A DNA stretch of 64,000 bases from Acidobacteriota bacterium (GTDB lineage Bacteria; Actinomycetota; Acidimicrobiia; Acidimicrobiales; Palsa-688), in assembly GCA_028876385.1 (NCBI GenBank), contig JAGWSF010000109.1:1-64000 (forward strand), in the 5' to 3' direction. The notes beneath the pieces were generated by a model. That model saw nothing but the letters and a program-made list of their open reading frames with translations, was not told the origin of the DNA and did not search any database. The position numbers and the translations under genes were made by a program. Of the stretch, positions 8,798 through 17,464 are shown in pieces (the first letter of the stretch is position 1; the number at the start of each line of letters is the position of its first letter).

Positions 8798-9490
8798 TCA
8801 GCCGGCCCGGCGACCCCGGGTGGTGACTCCCGACGATCCCTTGGCCTTGAGGGAGGTCAGCAGTTGGTCGGCGATCTCGGACTCCACCGCTTCTTGAAGG
8901 GCCGGCCGATCGTAGAGCTGGCAGTACGACCAGGCCCGTTCGAGTTGGCTGAACAACGCCAGGCCGGCCGCAGCGTGGTCCGGGTAGGGACGCGTCCTGA
9001 GCTTCTCCAGTGTGCGACCCATCCGGGCACATATGCGCAAGTGTCCGGCCATGCCGGCGATGCGGATCTCCTCGTCCAAGTGGGCCGCCTGGGTCCAGGC
9101 GAAAGCAAAGCTGGCCTGCTCGTCCAGCACGGCGAAGCACTGCTCCACAAATCGACGCACCTGCGCCTGGTCGAGCGGCGTCTTCATCTCGGCCGCATGA
9201 TCGATCATCACCTCGCCGGCGTGCACGGCGTCGGCGCCCAAGGCCAGCAGGGCGTCCCGCTTCGACGGAAAGTAGGTGTAGAACGAGGCCCGGGACACGC
9301 CGGCGACACGGGCGATCTCGTCGACCGTCGTCCCGGCATAGCCCCGCTCGAGCAATATCGACCTGGTGGCAGTGAGAATCTTCTCCACTGTCTTGCTCGC
9401 CCGGGGCCCCCGCTCCTCGGCCGGTTGGCGGAGCGTCGGCATGACCGAAAAGTACCGGTTGCTCTTGGTCCCGCGGGGACGGCCTGGCAT
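8798..9490 (-). CDS. TetR-family transcriptional regulator (paralogue of the one at 63447)
   Basis: A 230-residue TetR regulator, ATG at 9490, with AAGGAG upstream. After a basic N-terminus, the helix-turn-helix lies at about residues 56-77 (TVDEIARVAGVSRASFYTYF), followed by PSKRDALLALGA. The ligand domain contains FAFAWTQAAHLDEEIRIAG. The partial regulator at the right edge of the window shares both blocks almost unchanged (GVSRSSFYTYFPSKRDALL; FAFAWTQAA), so the two probably recognise the same DNA and similar CoA-type ligands. The likely target is the TGAC-N6-GTCA palindrome found across the window. Confidence 0.94.
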   Translation of the reverse strand: MPGRPRGTKSNRYFSVMPTLRQPAEERGPRASKTVEKILTATRSILLERGYAGTTVDEIARVAGVSRASFYTYFPSKRDALLALGADAVHAGEVMIDHAAEMKTPLDQAQVRRFVEQCFAVLDEQASFAFAWTQAAHLDEEIRIAGMAGHLRICARMGRTLEKLRTRPYPDHAAAGLALFSQLERAWSYCQLYDRPALQEAVESEIADQLLTSLKAKGSSGVTTRGRRAG

Positions 9491-9571
9491 TGAGTTGACT
9501 CCTTGTCCTGCACAGTTATCGACGAGATATTAGGGGACCGGAGACGCCGGGTGGGAAAAGGGACGATCGCC

Positions 9572-10177
9572 TCAGGATTTCCAGGCTGCCGCCAACTGGT
9601 CGATCGACCAGATCTCAGCGATGAAAGGGAGGGTGTGCTTGAGCATGGAGTCAACATGCTCTTGTGGAGCGCCGGCGATGGCGTCGCCGGCGATGATGAC
9701 ATCGAAATCCTCGTCGGCCGCCTCGGTGGCGGCCACCGGGATGGCGACGTTGGCGGAAATCCCGGCGAAGACCAGCGTCTTCATCCCGATGTTCCGGAGG
9801 AGCTTGAACGTCTCGGTCCCGTAGGTGGGTGACAGCCCCGTGTTCCTCGGTAGCACGAGGTCGTCCGCTCCGACCCCGATCTCGTCTATGGGCTGCACGT
9901 CGGGGTGATCTCGATGCCACTCATCGATGGCAGGGAGAAAGCGCTGGAAGAGAGGTGGCCGGCGGTTTGACGAGCGGTTGCCGGCCACGGGGAAGTACGT
10001 GAGGTGGACGACCTGCACGTCCGCTTCCCGGGCAGCAGATGCCAGCCGGCCCATGTTCGCGACCATGGGACGGGCCGACTCGACCAGCGTCTTCATCTTG
10101 CCCTCCGGGCCCAACAGACCTTTCTGGCACTCGACGAAGAGCACGGCGGTCTCCCGGGGCAACATGGCGATTGTCAT
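9572..10177 (-). CDS. Isochorismatase-like protein without catalytic cysteine
   Basis: A 201-residue Rossmann-like cysteine-hydrolase-superfamily protein, ATG at 10177. The superfamily triad is Asp-Lys-Cys. Here the Asp position is Glu16 (VECQKG), the Lys position appears to be Arg111 (LPRNTG), and the Cys position is Ala145 in GISANVAIP. The fold is otherwise intact (FKLLRNIGMKTLVFAGI; GDAIAGAPQEH). Amide or vinyl-ether hydrolysis by the usual covalent route is therefore unlikely. A second Cys-less member is encoded at 11028-11708, on the other side of an SDR. Function unknown. Confidence 0.88.
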   Translation of the reverse strand: MTIAMLPRETAVLFVECQKGLLGPEGKMKTLVESARPMVANMGRLASAAREADVQVVHLTYFPVAGNRSSNRRPPLFQRFLPAIDEWHRDHPDVQPIDEIGVGADDLVLPRNTGLSPTYGTETFKLLRNIGMKTLVFAGISANVAIPVAATEAADEDFDVIIAGDAIAGAPQEHVDSMLKHTLPFIAEIWSIDQLAAAWKS

Positions 10178-10209
10178 CGTGAATTAACCTCTCTCTCTGA
10201 GCAGCCGGG

Positions 10210-10938
10210 TCAGCCGGCCAGGTATCCACCGTCCACGGCCAGGGTGGCCCCAGTCACGAAGTGGGTCGTCGGGCTGGCCAGATAGCAGATGGCATCAGCC
10301 ACCTCCTCGGGTCGTCCGAATCGTTGCATCGGAGTCCGCGACAGAACCCGATCCACCAGCACGGGGTCTGCGAACATGGCCGCCGTCATCGGGGTGTCGA
10401 TCCACCCGGGGACGACGGCGTTGACCCGTACACCGGCCGGGCCGAGGGCGAGGGCCAGGCTCTTCGTGAATTGGACCACGGCCCCCTTGCTGCTGGCGTA
10501 GGCGGGAGCCGTCGGCGAACCATGGAAACTCATCACCGAGGCCGTGTTGACGATCGCCCCCTTTGACTGCTCGAGCAGGGGGCGGGCGGCGTAACAGGTG
10601 CGCATGGTGCCTGACAGGTTGATATCCAACGTGCGGAGGAAACCGGCTTGGCTGAACTCTGCGGCTCCCCGCCCGATCCCGGCCAGGTTGACGAGCACGT
10701 CGAGTTGGTCGAGGGCGGCGATGAACGATTCGACAGCGTCACCGTCGCTGACATCGAGGGCGGCCAACGCGACCCCCGGTGGCGGCCCGGCTTTTAAGTA
10801 GTCAGCTACTTCTTCGTCCGTGGCGCCGGTGACGATGACCTGGCAACCTTCGGCGGCCAACTGGGCGGCGGTGGCCCGGCCCATACCGCCGGTTCCCCCC
10901 ACCAGCAGCGCCCTCGTGCCGGGAAATCTGGGTCCCAT
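10210..10938 (-). CDS. Short-chain dehydrogenase/reductase (SDR)
   Basis: A 242-residue classical SDR. The frame extends to 11016, but ATG at 10938 (or GTG at 10944) places the start just before the first beta strand. Motifs: cofactor loop GGTGGMG, NLAGIG in place of NNAG, the catalytic Ser in NTASVMSF, YASSK, and the PGWIDTPM loop. Such enzymes oxidise hydroxyacyl-CoA or reduce keto groups with NAD(P). It starts divergently from the Cys-less isochorismatase-like gene at 11028, with the palindrome at 11002-11015 between them. The gene at 9572-10177 follows 32 bases downstream, probably in the same operon. Confidence 0.92.
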   Translation of the reverse strand: MGPRFPGTRALLVGGTGGMGRATAAQLAAEGCQVIVTGATDEEVADYLKAGPPPGVALAALDVSDGDAVESFIAALDQLDVLVNLAGIGRGAAEFSQAGFLRTLDINLSGTMRTCYAARPLLEQSKGAIVNTASVMSFHGSPTAPAYASSKGAVVQFTKSLALALGPAGVRVNAVVPGWIDTPMTAAMFADPVLVDRVLSRTPMQRFGRPEEVADAICYLASPTTHFVTGATLAVDGGYLAG

Positions 10939-11001
10939 GGCCACAGCGTAGGAGAAACTGACCTCCCCCGGTCGGTGTGACTTCGAGCGCGCTACAGTTT
11001 G

Positions 11002-11015
11002 TGACGAATACGTCA
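11002..11015. promoter_or_regulatory. Palindromic operator copy A, TGACGAATACGTCA
   Basis: A 14-base inverted repeat with 5-base arms in the gap between divergent SDR (10938) and isochorismatase-like (11028) genes. It matches the TGAC-N6-GTCA pattern repeated in the window. Confidence 0.7.
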
Positions 11016-11027
11016 AGTTGATTCGGG

Positions 11028-11708
11028 GTGAAGCGGTTGAGCAAGGCAGTGGAGTCGCGAGCGACGTCGTTACTCGAGAGGGTGACCGAGCCGTCTTCGA
11101 CGGCCGTGCTCACCATGGAGCTGCAGAATGGGATTGTGGCGGGAGAGGCCATCTTCCCTGATCTGGTGGTCAGGGTGGCCGAGGTGGGCCTGCTCGATAC
11201 GGCTCGGCGGGTTTGCGCCGGCGCCCGATCAGCCGGGGCCCGGGTCGTGCACTGCACCAAGGTCACCCGTCCCGACGGGGCGGCCCAGGCCATCAATTGC
11301 AAGGTGTTCGCCCTGGGGGAAAAGCTGCGGCTGGCCCGGGGAAGCGACCCGGTGGAGGTCGGCACTAGCGGGGCCGCGCTCGTCGACGGTCTCTGGGGGG
11401 ACTCTGATTTCGAAGTCAGTCGGCTCCACGGGATGACCCCGTTCACCTCCTCTGCGCTCGATCAGATCCTGCGCAACCTCGGGGTCAAGACGGTGGTCCT
11501 GGTCGGCGTGTCCGTCAACCTGGGGATCATCGGGATGGCCCTGTCAGCCATCGACCTCGGCTATCAGGTCGTGATCGTGCGCGACGCCGTCACCGGTGTG
11601 CCTGCGTCGTACTGCGAAGACGTCCTCGATAACTCGCTGTCCTTGATCGCGACGATCGTCAGCAGCGAGGATCTCCTGGCGACCTGGCAGCGACCGCCGG
11701 CCGGGTAG
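11028..11708 (+). CDS. Isochorismatase-like protein without catalytic cysteine (second copy)
   Basis: A 226-residue member of the isochorismatase superfamily, GTG at 11028; internal starts are possible. As in the 9572-10177 protein, the triad positions are changed: Glu31 in TMELQNG for Asp, Arg132 (VSRLHG) for Lys, and Gly166 in VSVNLGIIG for Cys. The C-terminal half keeps the fold (LGVKTVVLVGVSVN; RDAVTGVPASYCED). The operator copy at 11002-11015 ends only 12 bases before its start codon. Two related, equally altered proteins around an SDR suggest a selected non-hydrolytic role, perhaps ligand binding. Confidence 0.87.
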   Translation: MKRLSKAVESRATSLLERVTEPSSTAVLTMELQNGIVAGEAIFPDLVVRVAEVGLLDTARRVCAGARSAGARVVHCTKVTRPDGAAQAINCKVFALGEKLRLARGSDPVEVGTSGAALVDGLWGDSDFEVSRLHGMTPFTSSALDQILRNLGVKTVVLVGVSVNLGIIGMALSAIDLGYQVVIVRDAVTGVPASYCEDVLDNSLSLIATIVSSEDLLATWQRPPAG

Positions 11709-11727
11709 GCCAGTCGGGCGGCGCTCC

Positions 11728-12543
11728 CTATTCCCAGACGAAGTCCGGCGAGCGCTTCTCCAGGAAGGCCATGCGAGCCTCTGCGGAATCGGCGAAGCGG
11801 GAGACCCTCAGGGTGTAGTCCTGCTCGAGGCGGTAGCCGTCGTGGAGGTCCAGGGCCTCTACCCGGTTGGCTGATTCCTTGGCCAGCCGGACGGCGATCG
11901 GGCTGTTGGCGGCGATCCGCTCCGCCAGCCCCAGGGCGGCAGGGAGCAGTTGGTCTGGCTCGACGACCTCTTCCGCGGCTCCCAGTCGCAGGAGCTCGTC
12001 AGCCGCCACCCAGTCGCCGGTCAGCAACATCCGCCGGGCTTTCCAGCCGCCCACCAGCCGCTGGGCGTGCCGGTATCCACCGAGCACCCCGACATTGATC
12101 TCCTTCAAGGCCACTCGCGCCGCCGAGGAGGCCACAAGCAGGTCGCACGAGGCGAGCAGGGCCACGCCGGCACCCACCGCCGACCCGTTGAGGGCGGCCA
12201 CTACGGGGACGGCACAGTCGTGGATGGACCAGAAGCAGCGACGCACGATGGCCCCGGAATCGAGTTGATCGCGCGGGTCGCCTTGCGGACCGCCGTCCTC
12301 CTGGCGTCCATCGGGCCTCATCCGACGGGGGGAGTCCTCCAGGTCGACACCCCCACAGAAGATCCGGTCCCCCGCAGCGGTGAGGACAGCGGCGCTAATT
12401 GACCGGTCACTCCCGAAGGACTCGAAGGCTTCGGCCAGGGCGGCAAATGCGCCCGAGTCCAGAGCGTTGACCGGCGGGCGATCGAGGGTCACCACCGCCA
12501 CACGGCCGCGCCGGTCGACCTGGACCGGAGGTCGGTCGGCCAT
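11728..12543 (-). CDS. Enoyl-CoA hydratase/isomerase (crotonase) family protein
   Basis: A 271-residue crotonase and the last gene of a three-gene operon (ligase 15293, ACAD 13707, then this at 12543). Its ATG directly follows the ACAD stop. An insertion rich in Gly, Asp and Arg (about residues 75-95) follows the GGVDLEDS segment. The first catalytic Glu is replaced by Ala (VGAGVALLASCD), while the second is kept (ALKEINVG). One-Glu crotonases are commonly isomerases or hydrolases. Operon context suggests it acts on the enoyl-CoA made by the ACAD. Confidence 0.91.
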   Translation of the reverse strand: MADRPPVQVDRRGRVAVVTLDRPPVNALDSGAFAALAEAFESFGSDRSISAAVLTAAGDRIFCGGVDLEDSPRRMRPDGRQEDGGPQGDPRDQLDSGAIVRRCFWSIHDCAVPVVAALNGSAVGAGVALLASCDLLVASSAARVALKEINVGVLGGYRHAQRLVGGWKARRMLLTGDWVAADELLRLGAAEEVVEPDQLLPAALGLAERIAANSPIAVRLAKESANRVEALDLHDGYRLEQDYTLRVSRFADSAEARMAFLEKRSPDFVWE

Positions 12544-13707
12544 TCAGCGCGTCCTCGGCATCCCGAGCACCCGTTCGGCGACGAGGGTCCTCTGGATCTC
12601 CTGGGATCCGCCGTAGATGGGCGCGGCGCGCGAGAAGAGGAACTCTGCCCTGAGCCACTCGAGATCGGGTTCCACGTCGAAGGAGGGGCCGTACAGTTCC
12701 CGCACGACGTCCCAGGTGGCGACCTCGGCGTCCACCAGGAGGAGCTTGTCGATGGCGACCTCCGGGCCGAGGGTCTCGTCGCGGGCCAGGCGTTCGACGG
12801 TGTTCCGGGTCCGCATGCGCAGAGCCGCGGCCGCTGCGTAGGCCGATCCAAGAGCGCGCGCCACGCCGGTGCGCTCGCCGGCGCCATCCGCAGCAGCGCT
12901 CAGAGCCAGCCCGAGCCGGTTGTGCAGCCGACCCTGCTGCAGCCAGCCATAGGCCCCCCTCTCCCACTGCAGCATGTACATGGCGATCTCCCAACCTTGA
13001 CCCAAACGGCCGATCACCCGATCGCCCGGCAGCCAGGCACCGTCGAAGAACATCTCGGAGAAGTGCTGTTCGCCGGATTCGGTGCGAATGGGCCTGACCT
13101 CCACGCCCGGCTGGTCGAGGTCGATGAGCACCATGGACAGACCCCTGTGTCCAGGCTCTCCCGAACGGGCTAGCAGGACCGACCGGCGGGACAGGTGTCC
13201 GTTGGAGGTCCAGATCTTCTGACCCGTGACCCTCCACCCGGCGCCGTCGGGTTCCATGCGGGTGCGCAGCGAAGCCAGATCACTCCCGGCATCAGGCTCG
13301 GAAAAGCCTTCACACCAGTTCTCTTCCCCCCGCAGCAGGGGGAGGAAGTGCTCCCGGGCCAGCTCGGGGGCGTAGATCATCAGGACGGGTACGAGTACCT
13401 CGAGGAGGCTGTAGGGCTCGGGGATGACGATGTCGGCGTTCCAGAGACACTCGAACATGGCGGCGCGGAGTCGTGGATCCCCACCGAGCCCACCGAAGCG
13501 CTCCGGCCAGCCGAGCCGGGCCCAGCCTTCTTCGCAGAGGAGGCGCTGAACGCCTCGCAGGTGGCTGGCGGCTTCCTCAAAGCTCTCCGGGCGGTAGCCG
13601 AGGTAGGGCTCGACGCGAGGGTCGGTCCGGAGAAACTTCGTCAGGGCGTCGCCGTACTCGGCCGGCGTGACCGACGGTGCGGGCAGGGACTCCAGGGGGG
13701 TGGTCAT
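12544..13707 (-). CDS. Acyl-CoA dehydrogenase
   Basis: A 387-residue ACAD, ATG at 13707, overlapping the ligase stop by four bases. Landmarks: WPERFGGLGG (68-77), GFSEPDAGSDLASLRT, GQKIWTSNGH, and the C-terminal YGGSQEIQRTLVAERVLG. E249 in QWERGA is the candidate base, as the medium-chain-type position is Gly. It is the middle gene of a ligase-ACAD-crotonase operon, which gives activation, dehydrogenation and hydration or isomerisation in order. No partner ACAD lies beside it, so it is presumably homomeric. Confidence 0.94.
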   Translation of the reverse strand: MTTPLESLPAPSVTPAEYGDALTKFLRTDPRVEPYLGYRPESFEEAASHLRGVQRLLCEEGWARLGWPERFGGLGGDPRLRAAMFECLWNADIVIPEPYSLLEVLVPVLMIYAPELAREHFLPLLRGEENWCEGFSEPDAGSDLASLRTRMEPDGAGWRVTGQKIWTSNGHLSRRSVLLARSGEPGHRGLSMVLIDLDQPGVEVRPIRTESGEQHFSEMFFDGAWLPGDRVIGRLGQGWEIAMYMLQWERGAYGWLQQGRLHNRLGLALSAAADGAGERTGVARALGSAYAAAAALRMRTRNTVERLARDETLGPEVAIDKLLLVDAEVATWDVVRELYGPSFDVEPDLEWLRAEFLFSRAAPIYGGSQEIQRTLVAERVLGMPRTR

Positions 13708-15293
13708 GGTACGAGCCTCGCTCTCAGTTCGTTCTTCAGGATCTTGCCGGTGGCGTTGAGCGGGAGATCGCTAACGATCTCGACCCGGCGGGGCACCTTG
13801 TAGTTGGCCATCACTTCACGGGAGTAGGCGATGACCTCCTCGGCGGTGAGCTCGACCCCCGGAGCCGGGATGACGAAGGCCGCCCCTACCTCACCGAGGT
13901 ACTCGTCGGGTACCCCCACGACGGCGGCGGTCATGACCCGGTCCCAGCTCGCCAGCACCCCTTCGACCTCGGCAGGGGCGACGTTGAAGCCGCCGCTGAT
14001 GTACATGTCCTTCTTGCGGTCGCAGACCTTGAGGCAGCCGTCTGCGTTCGCATAGGCGATGTCACCGGTATGGAGCCAGCCGTCCTGGAATGTGGCGGCA
14101 TTGGCCTCCGGCTCCTCGAGGTAACCATTGGAGACCAGGAAGCCACGGAACAGCACCTCGCCTCGTTCGCCCAAGGGGACCTCCTCGCCCTGGTCGTCAA
14201 CAAGCTTTACCTCGGTGCCCGGAATCGGCCGACCACACCAGTTGGCTACTACCTCGGGAGGGTCGCCGGGCAGGGTGATAGACACCAGACCATGCGATTC
14301 GGTGAGTCCGTAGCCGGTCATGCTGTAGTCGAGCCCGAAATCGTCTTTCATCCGGTGCACGAGCTCGACCGGCACGTAGGCGGCTGAAACGGTGGCGACC
14401 CGGAAGGTCGAGAAATCGGTCGTCTTCATGTCGGGATGGGAGAGCAAGGCGTTGAAGATCGTCGGAGCTCCACCCATGTGGGTGATCCGCTCCTGTTCGA
14501 TGGTCCGTAGCGCCTCGGCCGGGTCGAAGGAAGGCAAGGGCACGGCGGTTGCACCGACCATTAGGCTGAGCATCCAGCCGGCCTTGTACCCGAAGCAGTG
14601 AAAGAAGGGCAGCACGATGAGGAGGCGGTCGCCTTCGTACAGCTGGAGCCCTTCGTTGAACGCGAGGTAGGCCCGCATCGAATCACCGTGGCGGAGCATC
14701 ACGCCCTTGGGATGGCCGGTGGTCCCCGACGTGAAGATCACGTCAGATACGTCTTCGTAGCGGATGGAGCCGATCCGGTCGAGCGCCGCCTTCTCTTCGA
14801 CAGCCTGGGCTCGGTCGGACAGCTCGGTCCACGACAGGGACCCCTCCGGCACGGGACCGTCGATGACCACACGGTGGTCGAGTCGGAGATCGGGGTCCGC
14901 CTCGGCGAGCATGCTCAGCGGTTCGGCACCGAAGAAACCGTTGGCGCAGACGAGCACCCGGGCTTGCGACTTGCCGATGATGTATGCGGCTTCGCCGCCC
15001 TTGAACCGGGTGTTCAGCGGCACCAACCAGGCGCCGGTAGCCAGGATGCCCAGAGCCGACGTGATCCATCGGGACGAGTTGGGCGCCCAGAGAGCAACCC
15101 GGTCACCGGCCTTGACCCCCAGGCTCATGAGCCCGCGGGCGACCATGAGCATCTCGGAGGCGACCTCCTCGAACGACAAGGTGGTCCCGCCATCAACGAT
15201 GGCGGGAGCGGATCCGAAACGCTCAGCCGACTCCAGAGCCATGGCCGGTATGGACTCGTAATTCAATCCTTCAACCCCTCTTGGCCGGGGCAT
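13704..15293 (-). CDS. AMP-forming acyl-CoA synthetase (FadD-like)
   Basis: A 529-residue ANL-superfamily ligase, ATG at 15293, that activates a carboxylic acid to its CoA thioester with ATP. The P-loop IFTSGTTGHPKGV is at 186-198. Later motifs are TGYGLTESHGL, LHTGDIAYANADGCLKVCDR with the hinge, KDMYISGGFNVAPAEVE, and the catalytic Lys in NATGKILKNEL. The length is normal. It heads an operon with an ACAD and a crotonase, so it is probably the entry enzyme for one branch. The substrate is not readable from sequence. Confidence 0.95.
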   Translation of the reverse strand: MPRPRGVEGLNYESIPAMALESAERFGSAPAIVDGGTTLSFEEVASEMLMVARGLMSLGVKAGDRVALWAPNSSRWITSALGILATGAWLVPLNTRFKGGEAAYIIGKSQARVLVCANGFFGAEPLSMLAEADPDLRLDHRVVIDGPVPEGSLSWTELSDRAQAVEEKAALDRIGSIRYEDVSDVIFTSGTTGHPKGVMLRHGDSMRAYLAFNEGLQLYEGDRLLIVLPFFHCFGYKAGWMLSLMVGATAVPLPSFDPAEALRTIEQERITHMGGAPTIFNALLSHPDMKTTDFSTFRVATVSAAYVPVELVHRMKDDFGLDYSMTGYGLTESHGLVSITLPGDPPEVVANWCGRPIPGTEVKLVDDQGEEVPLGERGEVLFRGFLVSNGYLEEPEANAATFQDGWLHTGDIAYANADGCLKVCDRKKDMYISGGFNVAPAEVEGVLASWDRVMTAAVVGVPDEYLGEVGAAFVIPAPGVELTAEEVIAYSREVMANYKVPRRVEIVSDLPLNATGKILKNELRARLVP

Positions 15294-15482
15294 CTACCTG
15301 ACGCCGCGGACGACACGATGCTTCCATGTGTGGCAGAGCTAGGCCCAGCGGTGGGATCCACCGAGGAGACCGACCGGCGCCGTCATGGGCCGAGGCTATC
15401 ACTGGCCTCTTGAGGAAGACATGCCGTCGACAGGCCGTCGATGCGAGTATTGGGCCAGCCGAAGCGGAGGGGTGGAGAGCCG

Positions 15483-16547
15483 ATGAACAGACAGTCCGAG
15501 CATCGAGCCGAGGTGTCCGGTGCGGCCGGGTTCCCTGAGGAATGCCAGCTGGCCATTACGATCACGGCACCCGATCGCCCTGACCCCGACGGGTCGCCGA
15601 TCGTGTGCTTCGCCTTTCCAGGTGGCGGCTACGGCCGCCACTACTACACCTTCGACATGCCTGATGGCGAGGGGGGAGGCCAAGCCGGTTGGCATGCCTC
15701 CCGGGGCTGGATCTTCGTGGCCATCGACCACCCAGGTGTCGGCGACTCGTCCCAACCGGACCCCAACAGCCTGACCTTCGAGAATGTGGCTGCTGCCGAC
15801 GCCACCGCCGTGCGCTTCGTCCTCGACGGCCTCGGAGAGGGTTCGCTCGTCGAGGGATACCCGCCACTTCGCCGGCCGATCGCTCTGGGCATGGGCCAAT
15901 CGATGGGCGGCTGCTTCCTCGTCGTGACCCAGGCTCAGCACACACCCTTCGCCGGTATTGCCGTCCTCGGCTACAGCGGAATCCACACCGTCGTTCCCTC
16001 CCGCCCGGGAGTTCCCAACGTGCCGATGCCGTGGATCCCCCGCAGTTCCACCATGGCCGCCCCCATCGTCCTCAACTCCCAGGACCTCGTCGGTGCCGGT
16101 GTGGTCGCCGGGGCTGATGACCTGGCCGAAGCGGCTCGAAGTGCAGAACATCCCTGGCAGTGGGCCTTCCACTATGACGACGAGCCGGCCGACATCGTCC
16201 AAGCCGACATGGCGGCCAACGCCGGGATCGGTCCGACGCCGGTCTGGCACTCGCCGACGATCCCGCCCTGCGCTGCACAGATGGTCAGCCCGGGAGCAGT
16301 TGCCTCCGAAGCGGCGTCGATCCGCGTACCGGTCTTCGTCGGCGTCGGCGAACGCGACGTCGTACCCGATCCCCACGCCGAGCCGAGGGCATTCTTCTCA
16401 TCACCGGACATCACCCTGGTGATCACGGAGCGCATGGCCCACATGCACAATTTCGCCCACACCCGGGAGAAGCTGTGGTCGCGTCTGCATCTCTGGGGAG
16501 AAGGCATCGCAGCTGCGACGCACTCCTCTGACGACTCCGTCAAGTAG
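15483..16547 (+). CDS. Alpha/beta hydrolase
   Basis: A 354-residue hydrolase. ATG at 15483 has GGTGGAG upstream; the frame is open further back. The oxyanion-type FPGGGYGRHYY segment is followed by IDHPGVGDSS and the nucleophile elbow LGMGQSMGGCF (Ser in GQSMG). An acid in GVGERDVVPDP and the histidine in ERMAHMHNFA complete a plausible triad. The substrate is unknown; ester or CoA-thioester hydrolysis is possible. It heads a co-directional run: luciferase-like, DUF35, thiolase and amidohydrolase genes. The palindrome at 16529-16542 lies in its last codons. Confidence 0.9.
   Translation: MNRQSEHRAEVSGAAGFPEECQLAITITAPDRPDPDGSPIVCFAFPGGGYGRHYYTFDMPDGEGGGQAGWHASRGWIFVAIDHPGVGDSSQPDPNSLTFENVAAADATAVRFVLDGLGEGSLVEGYPPLRRPIALGMGQSMGGCFLVVTQAQHTPFAGIAVLGYSGIHTVVPSRPGVPNVPMPWIPRSSTMAAPIVLNSQDLVGAGVVAGADDLAEAARSAEHPWQWAFHYDDEPADIVQADMAANAGIGPTPVWHSPTIPPCAAQMVSPGAVASEAASIRVPVFVGVGERDVVPDPHAEPRAFFSSPDITLVITERMAHMHNFAHTREKLWSRLHLWGEGIAAATHSSDDSVK
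16529..16542. promoter_or_regulatory. Palindrome copy inside the hydrolase 3' end, TGACGACTCCGTCA
   Basis: An exact TGAC-N6-GTCA match in the last codons of the hydrolase, 15 bases before the next start (16558). It could be an internal operator for the luciferase/DUF35/thiolase genes or a chance coding match. Confidence 0.4.
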
Positions 16548-16557
16548 GTTGCCAGAG

Positions 16558-17418
16558 ATGCTCTTCGGCGTTTCCTCCATGAACAACCCCGATGATCCCC
16601 CGCCGGGCGAGTTGGCCGTCGCCATCGCCGAGCGGGGATACGAGTCCCTCTGGATCGGCGAACACCCCCATATCCCCTCATCGCGCCTCACCCCCTACCC
16701 CGCTGGCGGGGAAATGCCCGATGCCTACCGCTCGATGATGGATCCCTTCCTCTCGCTGCTGGCCGCCGCCCTGGCAGCCCCGAGCCTGGTCGTCGGGACC
16801 GGTGTCGCCCTGCCTCTCGAGCACGACCTGTTCGACCTTGCCAAAACGGTCGCCACGCTCGACCGCCTCACCGGGGGCCGTTTCCAGTTCGGCGTCGGGG
16901 CCGGATGGAACGTGGAGGAGCTGGCCAACCACCGGCCGATCAGCTGGGCCTCCCGTTACCGGGCCCTGGCCGAGTGCGTGGCGGCGCTGCGATCCCTCTG
17001 GTGCGACGAGGAGTCGGAGTTCCACGGCGAATTCTTCGATTTCGAGCAGGTGTGGAGCTTCCCGAAGCCCCTCCAGCAGCCCCATCCTCCGATCCTGTGC
17101 GGGATGGGGGGGCGGTTGGGGACCCGAGAGGCGGTCGCCTGGGCCGACGTCTGGATGCCCATGGACGTGGCCCTCGGAAACGTACCCCGGCGAGTGACCA
17201 AGTTCCGGGAGGCGGCCGATCAGGCGGGTCGCGACCCGGCCTCGATCTCCCTCACGATGGTGGCGTTCGGCGATCCCGATCGGGCCACCCTCGAGTCCTA
17301 CCGCGATCTGGGAGTGGAACGGGTCGTTCTCGGCGCCAACCGGACGGGGTGGAGCGACCCCGGCTCCCTCCTCCCTTGGCTCGACGGGTACGCCGAAATC
17401 ATCGCCGACCTCGGATGA
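16558..17418 (+). CDS. LLM-class flavin-dependent oxidoreductase, F420-type
   Basis: A 286-residue luciferase-like TIM-barrel protein. ATG at 16558 is preferred over TTG at 16549 because it follows AGTAGG at good spacing. Features: ERGYESLWIGEH near the N-terminus, the FDLAKTVATLDRLTGGRFQFGVGAGW segment (split over about residues 90-115) that shapes the cofactor site, and a C-terminal GVERVVLG strand. Actinobacterial members often use coenzyme F420, others FMN. It is followed closely by DUF35 and thiolase genes, so it may perform a redox step on the same acyl-CoA, but this is inference. Confidence 0.9.
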   Translation: MLFGVSSMNNPDDPPPGELAVAIAERGYESLWIGEHPHIPSSRLTPYPAGGEMPDAYRSMMDPFLSLLAAALAAPSLVVGTGVALPLEHDLFDLAKTVATLDRLTGGRFQFGVGAGWNVEELANHRPISWASRYRALAECVAALRSLWCDEESEFHGEFFDFEQVWSFPKPLQQPHPPILCGMGGRLGTREAVAWADVWMPMDVALGNVPRRVTKFREAADQAGRDPASISLTMVAFGDPDRATLESYRDLGVERVVLGANRTGWSDPGSLLPWLDGYAEIIADLG

Positions 17419-17464
17419 GCGGATCCGTGGTGACAGACAGGAATCCATCAAGGGGGTTCGAGGT

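Noticed and set aside
9572..10177. Isochorismatase, nicotinamidase or N-carbamoyl hydrolase call
   Set aside because: The catalytic Cys, Lys and Asp positions are all substituted, so a specific hydrolase name would be misleading.
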